This document shows positions 15,256 through 23,982 of a DNA stretch of 64,000 bases, piece after piece. Origin of the DNA: Halovibrio variabilis (GTDB lineage Bacteria; Pseudomonadota; Gammaproteobacteria; Pseudomonadales; Halomonadaceae); the NCBI RefSeq assembly GCF_007991175.1, contig NZ_BJXV01000003.1, positions 1 to 64,000 on the forward strand. The letters are read 5' to 3'. A program made the translations under genes and the position numbers. Position 1 is the stretch's first letter; each line of letters opens with the position of its first letter. The notes beneath the pieces are model-generated. The model had not been told where the DNA came from, did not search any database, and was given only the letters and a program-made list of their open reading frames with translations.

Positions 15256-17112
15256 ATGTGGCGGCTTTGGCTGACAATCCTTTCTTTTTGCTCGCTCTAT
15301 AGTAATTTCCTCCACGCAGATATCGCCTCTCTATCCCAAGATCCTCAGTGGCGCTCATTGCTGCATTTCGACCGCCAGAGCCTTTTTTCTTCACCCCGAA
15401 GTGCGGTAATTGATGATGCCTTTTTTGTTGCCGAACAGGGGCGCTATGACCTTAAAGCTGAGTTAGAAGCAACGCTTGCCGCCTTACGCGCGCCACCTGG
15501 CGAGCCGGGAACTCATGCACGCTGCCGCTTCCCAGCGCGGGCAATGTGGCTCTCCGCCAAAACGGGGGAAAGCTGGCCTAGTGCAGAGTGCCCTGAGTTC
15601 AATGAGTGGCAGTCAAAACATCAAGGGTCAACGATAGGGCTGATGTTTGCCACAGGCTACCTAGGCAATCCGGCTTCCTTTTTTGGACACATCATGCTGC
15701 ACTCCACCCCGCCAAACGATCCCGGGGTAGCGTCTGGTGCTCAGTACTTGCTCGACAACAGCCTGAATTTTGGCGCTGATGTACCAAGCGATGAAGGATT
15801 AATCACCTATATGGCCAAAGGGCTCTTTGGCGGCTATGATGCAAAGTTTTCCAATGCTTCCTTTTACCGTAATGCAACGCTCTACTCAGAGCGTGAAATG
15901 CGTGATTTATGGCATTATCAGCTCAATCTTACTGACGATGAAGCGGCACTATTCACCGCGCATCTCTATGAGATTATCGGTAAAGACTATGAGTATTTAT
16001 TCTTATCTCAAAACTGCGCCTCTCGGATCGCTAGAAGTCTTGAGCTAGTGATAGATGCTGATTTAACACCTGGCGCGGCACCCTGGGTAGCACCCGAAGA
16101 GCTTTTACGCGCACTCGATAATAGCGTGCACAATGGCAAGCCACTGTTATCCGAAACGCATCAAATACCGTCAAGAAGGCTTGTAACGCAACGCTTATTT
16201 GCTGAGATGAACGTCGAGCAGCAGCAAGCCGCTAACGCCGTTTGGCCAACCGAAGAGACGTTACTATTAGATGCGGGGCTGTTTACAGCACTCCCAGAAG
16301 AGCAACGTATAGATGTCGTCAATACACTGCTCAGCCATGCCGCTTTTTTACGCCAGACAAGCGACAATAACCACCTGTCAGAAATAGAACGGCAACTTTT
16401 ACAAACGCGCTTACGCTTGCCCGAGGGCAACTCCTCCTCAAGTGTCAAGGCAACGCCAGCGATACACGAGGTAACGCCTCCTGCACTGGTTCGCATAAGC
16501 AGTGTGCATAACAGCCGCTTAGGGAATGGCTTCCGGCTGGCTTTTCGACCTCTACAGTACGATTTGCTGGACACCAATCAAGCCAGAATGCCTAACTCGG
16601 CTGTCGAAATCGGCAATCTGGAAGTTGACGTTAATAGCGATGGGCTGTCATTGAATAGGCTTGACCTGTTTAGGGTCACTAACCTGCATACGGATGCTAT
16701 TACGTTGCCTACACTCCCCCAAACTGCCTGGCAAATTTCTTCGAGTATTCAGAGAAGCCGATTAAGCTGTCGGCGATGTTTTGATGGCGTTGCCAACGTG
16801 CTAGGGGGGAAATCTTGGTCAAGCGAGACACACCTAGCTTACGCCCTAGCCGGTGCTCAATTACGCACCCAGCGCCACTACGACGGTATGCTGGCTCCAA
16901 TGGTTAAAGCAGGGATCGTCAGCAGCTGGTCACCAAGCCAGCGCACTCATCTAGAGCTGGCACATCGCCGGAATATAGATAATAAAGGCCACCACACCCA
17001 GTGGCAGGTGCAGCACCGTATTGCCTTGACTACCGAATGGGATATACGCATGGGACTGCAACAAGACCGCACGGCAACGCAAGCAAGCCTTGGTATCTCT
17101 CGCTACTTTTAA
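15256..17112 (+). CDS. DUF4105 (Lnb N-terminal domain) envelope protein with barrel-like C-terminus
   Basis: 618 residues with a signal peptide (about 1-22, ending LHADI). The N-terminal half (about 130-290) holds NPASFFGHIMLHST with a conserved His and LFLSQNCASRIARSLE with a conserved Cys, as expected of a papain-like (NlpC/LRAT) acyl-enzyme. DUF4105 was renamed after Lnb, a lipoprotein N-acylating enzyme. The last 200 residues alternate polar and hydrophobic positions and end ASLGISRYF, with a C-terminal Phe typical of outer-membrane barrels. So it could be an outer-membrane hydrolase or acyltransferase. It follows the DUF3015 gene and precedes a periplasmic glycerophosphodiesterase. Confidence 0.8.
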   Translation: MWRLWLTILSFCSLYSNFLHADIASLSQDPQWRSLLHFDRQSLFSSPRSAVIDDAFFVAEQGRYDLKAELEATLAALRAPPGEPGTHARCRFPARAMWLSAKTGESWPSAECPEFNEWQSKHQGSTIGLMFATGYLGNPASFFGHIMLHSTPPNDPGVASGAQYLLDNSLNFGADVPSDEGLITYMAKGLFGGYDAKFSNASFYRNATLYSEREMRDLWHYQLNLTDDEAALFTAHLYEIIGKDYEYLFLSQNCASRIARSLELVIDADLTPGAAPWVAPEELLRALDNSVHNGKPLLSETHQIPSRRLVTQRLFAEMNVEQQQAANAVWPTEETLLLDAGLFTALPEEQRIDVVNTLLSHAAFLRQTSDNNHLSEIERQLLQTRLRLPEGNSSSSVKATPAIHEVTPPALVRISSVHNSRLGNGFRLAFRPLQYDLLDTNQARMPNSAVEIGNLEVDVNSDGLSLNRLDLFRVTNLHTDAITLPTLPQTAWQISSSIQRSRLSCRRCFDGVANVLGGKSWSSETHLAYALAGAQLRTQRHYDGMLAPMVKAGIVSSWSPSQRTHLELAHRRNIDNKGHHTQWQVQHRIALTTEWDIRMGLQQDRTATQASLGISRYF

Positions 17113-17250
17113 GGACTACCCATCTGACAAGATGAATAGGTATAGCGGTTAATTTGCTCATGATGCAGCCTTGGACAACGCCTGCCCTTTGGCTTTAACG
17201 CAGCAAGCCATGTACGCTTATTGAACAAGCATTCAATCAAGGAAACCTCT

Positions 17251-18186
17251 ATGCAACGTCTTCCACTCGTAACCGCTGTATCGCTGGGTCTTTTCGCTGG
17301 TGCTGCCGCCACCCCGGCGATGTCCGACACATCGCCTTTAGAGCAGCAGCTAAAAGATCTGCAATCATTTCAAGTGATCGCCCATCGGGGTGCCAGCGGC
17401 CATGCGCCGGAAAGCACCATGGCGGCCTACGAGCTGGCTCATGAATGGGAAGTCGATTACCTGGAGCTGGACGTGCAAATCACCTCCGACGGGGAACTGG
17501 TGGTGTTTCACGATGACACCATTGAACGTACCAGCGACGGTGAAGGCAAGATTAACGATTACACCCTGGAAGAACTAAGAACCCTGGACACCGGCACCTG
17601 GTTTAACGAGGCAAATCCCGATAGCGCCGACGCGGCCTTTGCAGGCGCGCCGATGCTCACGCTGGATGCACTCTTTGATCGCTTTGGCCACGATGCCCGC
17701 TACTACATTGAAACCAAGTCGCCGCAATTGAACCCTGGTTTGGAAGAAGCCCTGGTCGAAACACTGGAAGAGTACGATATGGTCGAGAGTGGCCGCGTGC
17801 TGGTGCAGTCTTTCGAGCAGGACAGCCTGTTGAAAGTGCAGGCGTTAAACGATGACGTGCCGCTGATCCAGCTAGTGTGGTACTCCCCCAGCGAGGAAGA
17901 CGACTCACGCCTGGTCGAGTGGACGGGTGTGACGCCGGGGTCCGCCGAGATTACCGATGAAGACTTTCAGGAAGTCGCCGAATACGCCGTGGGCCTTGGC
18001 ACCAACTACCTCTATGACGGCCGAGAGGTCATTGACGCTGACTTTGTTAAGCAAGCCCAGGAAAACGGCCTGCCGGTACATGTGTATACCGTCAATGAGA
18101 CCGATGACATGGAGCGCCTGATGGAAATGGGCGTCAACGGCCTGTTCACCAACTACCCGGATCGTTTGCTTGAGCTTGTTGAGTAA
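17251..18186 (+). CDS. glpQ: Periplasmic glycerophosphodiester phosphodiesterase
   Basis: About 311 residues from the ATG at 17251, which has AAGGA eight bases upstream; the longer frame to 17221 lacks one. A signal peptide (about 1-26) ends in MSDTSP. The GDPD barrel shows VIAHRGASGHAPESTMAAY (catalytic His and Arg, Glu of the metal site), ELDVQITSDGELVVFHDD (Glu, Asp and second catalytic His) and YIETKSPQ. It hydrolyses deacylated phospholipids to sn-glycerol 3-phosphate and an alcohol. It lies 138 bases behind the DUF4105 gene; lipid turnover products of that protein could feed it. GlpQ-type naming is by family. Confidence 0.9.
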   Translation: MQRLPLVTAVSLGLFAGAAATPAMSDTSPLEQQLKDLQSFQVIAHRGASGHAPESTMAAYELAHEWEVDYLELDVQITSDGELVVFHDDTIERTSDGEGKINDYTLEELRTLDTGTWFNEANPDSADAAFAGAPMLTLDALFDRFGHDARYYIETKSPQLNPGLEEALVETLEEYDMVESGRVLVQSFEQDSLLKVQALNDDVPLIQLVWYSPSEEDDSRLVEWTGVTPGSAEITDEDFQEVAEYAVGLGTNYLYDGREVIDADFVKQAQENGLPVHVYTVNETDDMERLMEMGVNGLFTNYPDRLLELVE

Positions 18187-18194
18187 AATCGATT

Positions 18195-18222
18195 GCCCCG
18201 GCGTATGCCGGGGCATCATTTG
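18195..18222 (+). terminator. Intrinsic terminator behind the phosphodiesterase
   Basis: GCCCCGGC (18195-18202), GTAT, GCCGGGGC (18207-18214), then ATCATTTGATT. The stem is strong; the T-run is weak. It lies 9 bases behind the stop codon and before a convergent gene. Confidence 0.7.
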
Positions 18223-18256
18223 ATTCTACCGCTTAGCGTGCACAACACCACGAAGC

Positions 18257-18904
18257 TTATACAGCAGCATGGCCATGATCTTCAGTAGAACGCCTAAAAT
18301 CATCGACCGACACACTGGTAAATTTCTCTAAGAAAAACACCAGCGTTTCCGGGTAGCGAAAGCGCTCTTCAAAGCGCTCTTGGCCATCTTGCATTCGCCG
18401 GGTCACGCTCGCTTTGTAGCCACCGTTTGATTTTGTCACCTGCACTTTATTCTCGCGCTCCGCGTCACGTTTGACGGCGGTTAATGGAGAATCCCCGTTT
18501 AGCAATGCCTCTAGCTGACGCGCAGCGGCTCTTTCCTGAGCAGATGCCCACAGCGGCTGATCACGATCGCCGTAGCGATATAACATGATCACTAGCATGA
18601 CGGAGAAGATGCTACTAGTCAGCATCCAGGTCAGCAAAACGCTCGAGAGCGGCATTGTCAGTACGATGCCCATCTGCACTACAATGCCAACGGCCAGAAT
18701 AACCGCCAATGGCCGCCACATACGTGGGTTCATAAACCCGCGTTTGAGGATATAGCCCCATAGCCCGACCACTGCCAGCGCTCCTAAAAGCAGATGCACA
18801 GGAGCAAGAAGCGTTCCACCGCCAGCCACGATAGCAATGACGCCAATCACCAGCATTAAAGTATAAAAAGCCGCCAGAAGACGGTAAGCGCGGTCTAAGT
18901 TCAT
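18257..18904 (-). CDS. Inner-membrane protein of unknown function
   Basis: 215 residues. Four hydrophobic helices lie in the first 110 residues, each about 20 long (around 10-30, 35-52, 62-82, 88-108). The remaining 100 residues are hydrophilic and charged (QERAAARQLEALLNGDSPLT, then VTKSNGGYKASVTRRMQDGQ), so a cytosolic tail is likely. No known family is recognised. The gene is convergent with the phosphodiesterase. A SD-like sequence (GGAGACTGACTG) precedes the ATG. Confidence 0.6.
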   Translation of the reverse strand: MNLDRAYRLLAAFYTLMLVIGVIAIVAGGGTLLAPVHLLLGALAVVGLWGYILKRGFMNPRMWRPLAVILAVGIVVQMGIVLTMPLSSVLLTWMLTSSIFSVMLVIMLYRYGDRDQPLWASAQERAAARQLEALLNGDSPLTAVKRDAERENKVQVTKSNGGYKASVTRRMQDGQERFEERFRYPETLVFFLEKFTSVSVDDFRRSTEDHGHAAV

Positions 18905-19069
18905 CAGTCAGTCTCCATGCGGGATGGCCGACATCAGCGGTGAAACATCGGCCTTTTTTATTATCGTCGTGCGGATCACCTGTATACGGTGTTGCTGAAC
19001 AGTATAAAACTCAGTATAGGCAATCGCGGCGTTTATTCACGCTCAGCCCTCGATTCACCTGCGCTAATT

Positions 19070-20062
19070 TTAAAGCCCCTGCGCGCCGCGGCGTAACCAG
19101 TCGTGCACAAACGTAAGCTTACGCCGAGCAGTCTCTGAGAGCACAAACGGATACAGGTCAGGCAGCCCCATGGAGCGGTTAACATGATTGACCCCCACGG
19201 TAAGCTCGGCAGCCACATAGATCAGACGCTCGGCGTCTGGCTCCGCATAAGGCTCCCACTGAGGGCCAGGCAGCTCGGGAGAAGACAAGTTTGCTGCTGC
19301 AAAGCTATCGGCAATATCGGTTAAATGCAGCAAATGCGCGGCCGTTTCTGCCCAATCTTCGTGGGGGTGGGCGGAGGCGTAGGTGGTTAGAAAACGCGCT
19401 TTCCAGTCAGGCGGCGGCCCATATTGATAGTGGCGCTGGAGAGCGGCCTGATAATCCTGACGTTCATCGCCAAACATCTCACGAAAAGCATCAAGAAAAT
19501 CCGCCCGCAGGCTTAGCCGCCACCAAAGCATGTGCGATATTTCGTGGCGCATATGGCCAATCATCGTCCGATAGGGCTCTTCTAATGCTTCTCGGCGCGT
19601 GGTCACCAGCACGGGGTCAACCTCGGCCACGCTGATGGTTACCACCCCTTCGATATGTCCCATCGGCACCGGCGTCGGGCCCTCAGCAAGCAGATGAAAC
19701 ACCGGCGGTGCACCGGGGTCTTCCGGGCGGAACCAGTGCCAACGGCCCAGGTTATCCAACACCCAGCGTTTGGCCGCTTCGGTTTGTGCCCAGTTGGGAA
19801 TCGCATTGGGAAGACTGGGGTCAGGCGCCAGCGCGGTCATGGCACAAGAGCGGCAAAAAGCCCCCTCTTTGGGGGCAATCCAGTTGCAGCCGATAACATC
19901 GCGGTTAATACAGAAAGGCGGCATGGGGACAAAAGCACGCGCCTGGGGGTCATAGGCGACGGGCGTGCCCTCAGCTGTCGCGAGGTTGTCGAACCAAAGA
20001 GAGCCGGGACCGACGGGATTTGAAAATACGCGCATGCGGTGAAGCTCCTGAAAACGAGACAA
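19070..20062 (-). CDS. Putative zinc-binding metallopeptidase (COG4307/DUF2248 type)
   Basis: 330 residues. After a region with four cysteines (FCINRDVIGC, then FCRSCAMT, a zinc-ribbon look at about 50-75) comes a core with HMRHEISHMLWWRLS, an HExxH zinc-peptidase motif, and EDWAETAAHLLHLTD with a further His and Glu that could be the third ligand. This is the pattern of the putative zinc-binding peptidases of the COG4307 family. No signal peptide is seen, so it is likely cytosolic. Function in the cell is unknown. It stands alone between two unrelated genes on the same strand. Confidence 0.75.
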   Translation of the reverse strand: MSRFQELHRMRVFSNPVGPGSLWFDNLATAEGTPVAYDPQARAFVPMPPFCINRDVIGCNWIAPKEGAFCRSCAMTALAPDPSLPNAIPNWAQTEAAKRWVLDNLGRWHWFRPEDPGAPPVFHLLAEGPTPVPMGHIEGVVTISVAEVDPVLVTTRREALEEPYRTMIGHMRHEISHMLWWRLSLRADFLDAFREMFGDERQDYQAALQRHYQYGPPPDWKARFLTTYASAHPHEDWAETAAHLLHLTDIADSFAAANLSSPELPGPQWEPYAEPDAERLIYVAAELTVGVNHVNRSMGLPDLYPFVLSETARRKLTFVHDWLRRGAQGL

Positions 20063-20147
20063 AGCAAACCCTACTTATCCTACTGAGCGTTTACTTTGTC
20101 AAAAATCCTATCAAAAATGTGCAGCGCACCCTTATTTCATCTCAAAA

Positions 20148-20879
20148 CTATTTCATTTCAAAACCGCGCTTGATCAGAAAATCACGCATATGGGGGCGCA
20201 GCTTGTTATCGAACAGCGGGGTAAGGTTGTGCGACCAGTCGGTGTCTTTATTGCTGTTACTCCGCGCCTGATAATAGGCCTGCATGGTAGTGTCGAAGGC
20301 TTTGACCTGCTCACTGTCTTCAGTGTAGTAGTCTTCCTTGAGAACCGCCTCCACCGGCAGGCGGGGCTTCACTTCCGGCTCATCCTCTGGGTAGCCAAGG
20401 CACAGACCAAACACTGGGTAGACGTGCGCGGGAAGACGCAGTAGATCGCTGACCGCTTGGGGGTTATTGCGAATGCCGCCGATATAGCAAATACCCAGCC
20501 CTTCGGATTCCGCCGCCACCACCACGTTTTGCGCCATCAAGGCCGTATCAACGGTCGCTACCAACAATTGCTCGGTCATACCCCGGACAACATTTGCCCC
20601 GGTACGCTCAGACGCTTCAGTAGGGCGTTTCATATCAGCACAGAACACTAAGAAATCGGCGCAAGTCGCAATATAACCTTGCCCACCGGCCAGTTCTGCT
20701 ATCTGTTCACGGTTGGCTTGATTCTTTACATGAATAACGGTGTAAGCCTGGACATGACTGGACGTGGCGGCGCCCTGCCCGGCTTTAATGAGCTCCAGCA
20801 ATGTTTCGCGGGGAATTGGGCGATCGCTGAATTTACGAATCGAACGGTGGGATTTTAACAATTCAATAACGTCGTTCAT
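20148..20879 (-). CDS. nfsA: NADPH-dependent nitroreductase (NfsA-like)
   Basis: 243 residues, the usual NfsA length (240). It starts NDVIELLKSHRSIRKFSDRP with the FMN-binding HRSxRxF segment and includes ATSSHVQAYTVIHV, GLGICYIGGIRNNP and PVFGLCLGYPEDEPEVKPRL. These are hallmarks of the FRP/NfsA branch that reduces nitroaromatics and quinones two electrons at a time with FMN. The C-terminal lid (RNSNKDTDWSHNL-like) is also present. It is monocistronic and divergent from the methyltransferase. Confidence 0.85.
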   Translation of the reverse strand: MNDVIELLKSHRSIRKFSDRPIPRETLLELIKAGQGAATSSHVQAYTVIHVKNQANREQIAELAGGQGYIATCADFLVFCADMKRPTEASERTGANVVRGMTEQLLVATVDTALMAQNVVVAAESEGLGICYIGGIRNNPQAVSDLLRLPAHVYPVFGLCLGYPEDEPEVKPRLPVEAVLKEDYYTEDSEQVKAFDTTMQAYYQARSNSNKDTDWSHNLTPLFDNKLRPHMRDFLIKRGFEMK

Positions 20880-20944
20880 GGTGCCTCACTTTTCTGGGTA
20901 ACACTTAGCTAGTTAACAACTGGGTATAGGGTAACAGAATCACA

Positions 20945-20977
20945 CAGCATGGCAGGATTGTACGAAGCGCCATGCTG
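20945..20977. repeat. Inverted repeat, 9-bp arms
   Basis: CAGCATGGC (20945-20953), 15 bases, GCCATGCTG (20969-20977), in the divergent gap between the nitroreductase and the methyltransferase. It could be a regulator site. The gap (20880-21176) otherwise shows only AT-rich promoter-like sequence. Confidence 0.6.
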
Positions 20978-21176
20978 GGATTTATTGATAGATCGCTGTT
21001 AAATATTTACCCACTTCAGCCGATAGTGATGTTAGTGGGCACGTACGACACGCCGTATTGATTAGCTTTTCATTGTTTATCTGATAAGTTAGCCAACAGC
21101 CCGCTATACTGCTGTTGTGGCGATACTTTATGCGACTGACCCTTGATGGAAATAATAACCACGCCAGGAAGCCGAT

Positions 21177-21944
21177 ATGACCAATAATTCTCAAAATGCA
21201 CCCGGGCAAGAGTGGAACGCCAGCGGCTATGCTCAACATGCTAACTTTGTCCCCAAGCTAGGCAGCGAAGTAGTCAAGCTGTTGTCACCTCAACCCGGCG
21301 AGCGAATTTTGGATCTTGGCTGTGGCGACGGCTCGTTGACTGAGCGTCTCGTCCAGCTCGGTGCCGATGTGCTGGGCGTAGATGCCTCGGAGGATATGGT
21401 TAACGCGGCGCGTGAGCGAGGTATTACCGCACGCGTCATTGATGGCCATCAGCTGTCTTTTGACCATGAGTTTGACGCGGTATTCAGCAATGCGGCTCTG
21501 CATTGGATGCTTGACCCGCAGGCGGTGCTAGCAGGCGTAAAACGGACCTTAAAACCCGGCGGAAGGTTTGTGGCCGAATTTGGCGGGCATGGCAATGTGG
21601 CCGCTATTTGCACGGCACTGATTGCAGCGCTTCAATTTCGCGGCATTAGCGCCCGCGGCCGCCATCCCTGGTATTTCCCCACGCCCCACGAGTACGGCCA
21701 GATACTGACAACTGTGGGTTTTAAGGTAGACAGTATTGAGCTAATCCCTCGCCCTACGCCACTGCCTACCGGCATGATGGGGTGGTTAGAAACGTTTGCC
21801 AGCCCTTTCTTGCACGGACTTGACGAAGACGTGCGTGAAGCCGTGTTGGAAAATACGTTGACGCTGTTAGGCCACAGCCTAAAAGATGAGCAAGGCAACT
21901 GGACAGCCGATTATGTACGCCTGCGCGTTTCAGCTCGCGCATAA
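21177..21944 (+). CDS. Class I SAM-dependent methyltransferase (UbiE/Tam-like)
   Basis: 255 residues. Motif I is ERILDLGCGDGSLTERLVQL, followed by VLGVDASEDMVNAARERGI, then FDAVFSNAALHWMLDPQ and VKRTLKPGGRFVAEFGGHGN. The phrase NAALHWM.D is typical of the Tam (trans-aconitate methyltransferase)-like and BioC-like branch. AGGAAG precedes the ATG at 21177. Substrate unknown. It is followed at once by the dispersed repeat. Confidence 0.85.
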   Translation: MTNNSQNAPGQEWNASGYAQHANFVPKLGSEVVKLLSPQPGERILDLGCGDGSLTERLVQLGADVLGVDASEDMVNAARERGITARVIDGHQLSFDHEFDAVFSNAALHWMLDPQAVLAGVKRTLKPGGRFVAEFGGHGNVAAICTALIAALQFRGISARGRHPWYFPTPHEYGQILTTVGFKVDSIELIPRPTPLPTGMMGWLETFASPFLHGLDEDVREAVLENTLTLLGHSLKDEQGNWTADYVRLRVSARA

Positions 21945-21961
21945 ATTAACCAACCTTCTCA

Positions 21962-22221
21962 GGCTCTTCGTCACTCAGTGTGACATTATCCCCGCTGGCA
22001 GATAACTAAACCTGTGAGGGAGCTTCAGCATGGTCCGACACCTCGGTGGTCCGACACTTCGGTGGTCCGACACTTCGGCGAAGGGTGCTGAAAGCACCCC
22101 TTAGGTTCAGCTGGCTAGGTGCCTGAATATTCCCAAGCTAAAGCTCCCTCCCACCATATAGATAGCCACAATATAGATAGCTTAGTGGTTTCAACCTGAA
22201 ACATGAGTCACAAAATAGCTA
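21962..22221. repeat. Dispersed repeat, copy A, split by a 135-bp insertion
   Basis: 21962-22010 and 22139-22221 together match 52419-52531 (copy B). Shared pieces include GGCTCTTCGTCACTCAGTGT, GCAGATAACTAAA, AAGCTCCCTCCCACCATATA and ATAGCTTAG.GGTTTCA. Copy A is interrupted by 22011-22138, bounded by GAGGGAGCTT (22016-22025) and AAGCTCCCTC (22141-22150). It lies between the convergent methyltransferase and chemoreceptor genes, like copy B between its two genes. Confidence 0.85.
22032..22079. repeat. Three 16-bp tandem units
   Basis: GGTCCGACACCTCGGT, GGTCCGACACTTCGGT and GGTCCGACACTTCGGC stand head to tail inside the segment that splits repeat copy A. A GGGTGCT/AGCACCC hairpin (22083-22099) follows directly. 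Confidence 0.85.
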
Positions 22222-22225
22222 AGAT

Positions 22226-23908
22226 TTAAAACTCATCCCATTCGTCAACGCTGGCGGCCTTTTGGCTTTGCGTCGTTTGCTGGCGTGGCGCTGGTTCACT
22301 ACGTCGGTCAGCATCTTGCTTTTGCGTGGCAGGTTTGTGAGTTAGCGCAACACTGCTGGCGGCACTCTCATCAATGCGGAAAGTAGACATCAAGTCGGCT
22401 AGTTCACGGGCCTGGCCTTCTAAAGCGTTAGCGGCGGAGCTGGTTTGTTGAACGAGCGCAGCATTTTGCTGAGTGACAGAGTCCATTTCGGTAAGGGCGG
22501 CATTAATCTGCTCAATTCCGCTATTCTGCTCCCGTGTCGCGGTCGAAATTTCGCCCATCAGGGTAGTCACTTGGTGAATGGCATCTACCGTTTTATGAAT
22601 CGTCTGTCCACTGCGCTCTGCTTGTTCGGCGCCACCATTAATTTTCGTGGTGGTTTGCTCAATCAAGCTACGTATCTCTTTGGCAGAGTCAGCACTGCGC
22701 GTCGCTAATAAACGGACTTCGCTGGCTACCACCGCAAAGCCGCGGCCCTGTTCACCGGCACGCGCTGCCTCAACCGAAGCATTAAGCGCCAAAATGTTGG
22801 TTTGGAAAGCAATTGAATCAATGACGCCAATAATATCGTTTACCTGGCTGGCGCTGGCGGCAATCTCACGCATGAGTTGAACCGTACGCCCCACCTCTTC
22901 ACCACCTGCCTCCGCAGACTGTGACGCCGCGACCGAAAGCTGATCGGCTTCTTGTGCCGTTTCAGCATTCTTGCTCACGGTCGTCGACATCTCCTCCATG
23001 CTGGAAGCGGTTTGCTGGAGTGCGGAAGCCTGCTGTTCGGTTCTTGAAGAGAGATCCTGGCTTCCTGCAGAAATATCACCTGCCCCACTGAAAACTCGTT
23101 CACTACTGCCACGCAAGGAAACAACCAACTGCTTTAACTTCTCCTGCATCGCTGCCAGTCCATTGAACAACTGACCAATTTCGTTACTACCACGATCTTC
23201 AATATGACCCGTAAGATCACCATCGGCAATCCGAGCGAAATGCGCACTGGCATCACGTAGTGGCCTTACCACGTTACGCATCATTGCCCACCTAATGATC
23301 AGCGCTGCCATGAGTGAAATAACTAGCAGGGTCATAGCAATGACACCAATAACAGTGGCCAAGCGGTTCACTTGTTGAAGGACGCTAGCACCTCGCCCTT
23401 CGGTATAGGCAATAAATCCACTCATTGCCGCATCCAGATCGGCACTTAATACTCCCAGCTCTTCCTGCCTACGCTGAATTTGAAAAGGAGCCGCCTCTAG
23501 CAGTGGGGCAATACCCTCTGTTACAAAAGCTGCATAAGCGCTGATAATCGCCTCTCGGTATGGCGCAAGCGCGCCTTCGGGATCAATGGGCACAGCACGA
23601 AACTCGTTAAAACGCGCTTCTGCGGCAGCAACTGCCTCCACTGCCATGGCAAGGCTCGCTTGCCCTTTTTCTGGATTACCTTGGGTACTATAACTCGCCG
23701 AACGGTCTAGAAAGGTTTGCGCTCTCAGCGAATGAACTTGTGTCCGATTAGCTAAGTTCGTGAGTCGTACGTTAGTGTTTGTCAGCTCTTCAAGTGCTTG
23801 AGAGCTATTGTGATTTGCATAGAACCCAAGCCCACTTATCAACCCGATCATAAGCACCAGCAAGGCTAACGCGGCAGTCAGGCTCCATTTAATAGAGAGG
23901 TGCTTCAT
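22226..23908 (-). CDS. Methyl-accepting chemotaxis protein with WxxF tail
   Basis: 560 residues. TM1 lies near residues 8-30, a periplasmic four-helix (TarH-like) domain at about 31-185, TM2 near 187-210, HAMP to about 265, then the signalling domain with the hairpin [20 protein letters not shown]. The C-terminus is DEWDEF: the last five residues fit the xWxxF pattern that tethers CheR and CheB. So it should be an abundant, adaptation-competent receptor. The ligand is unknown. No che genes are in the window. It lies alone, upstream of the bactofilin genes. Confidence 0.93.
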   Translation of the reverse strand: MKHLSIKWSLTAALALLVLMIGLISGLGFYANHNSSQALEELTNTNVRLTNLANRTQVHSLRAQTFLDRSASYSTQGNPEKGQASLAMAVEAVAAAEARFNEFRAVPIDPEGALAPYREAIISAYAAFVTEGIAPLLEAAPFQIQRRQEELGVLSADLDAAMSGFIAYTEGRGASVLQQVNRLATVIGVIAMTLLVISLMAALIIRWAMMRNVVRPLRDASAHFARIADGDLTGHIEDRGSNEIGQLFNGLAAMQEKLKQLVVSLRGSSERVFSGAGDISAGSQDLSSRTEQQASALQQTASSMEEMSTTVSKNAETAQEADQLSVAASQSAEAGGEEVGRTVQLMREIAASASQVNDIIGVIDSIAFQTNILALNASVEAARAGEQGRGFAVVASEVRLLATRSADSAKEIRSLIEQTTTKINGGAEQAERSGQTIHKTVDAIHQVTTLMGEISTATREQNSGIEQINAALTEMDSVTQQNAALVQQTSSAANALEGQARELADLMSTFRIDESAASSVALTHKPATQKQDADRRSEPAPRQQTTQSQKAASVDEWDEF

Positions 23909-23982
23909 CCTGTTGATCCCTTTTTCATTTATAAGTCACTCAATTAGGTATCGGCTAGGCCAAAACTAACTGAAGCAGAGCC

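Noticed and set aside
22011..22138. CRISPR-like array
   Set aside because: Three 16-base units stand directly head to tail without spacers, so this is a plain tandem repeat.
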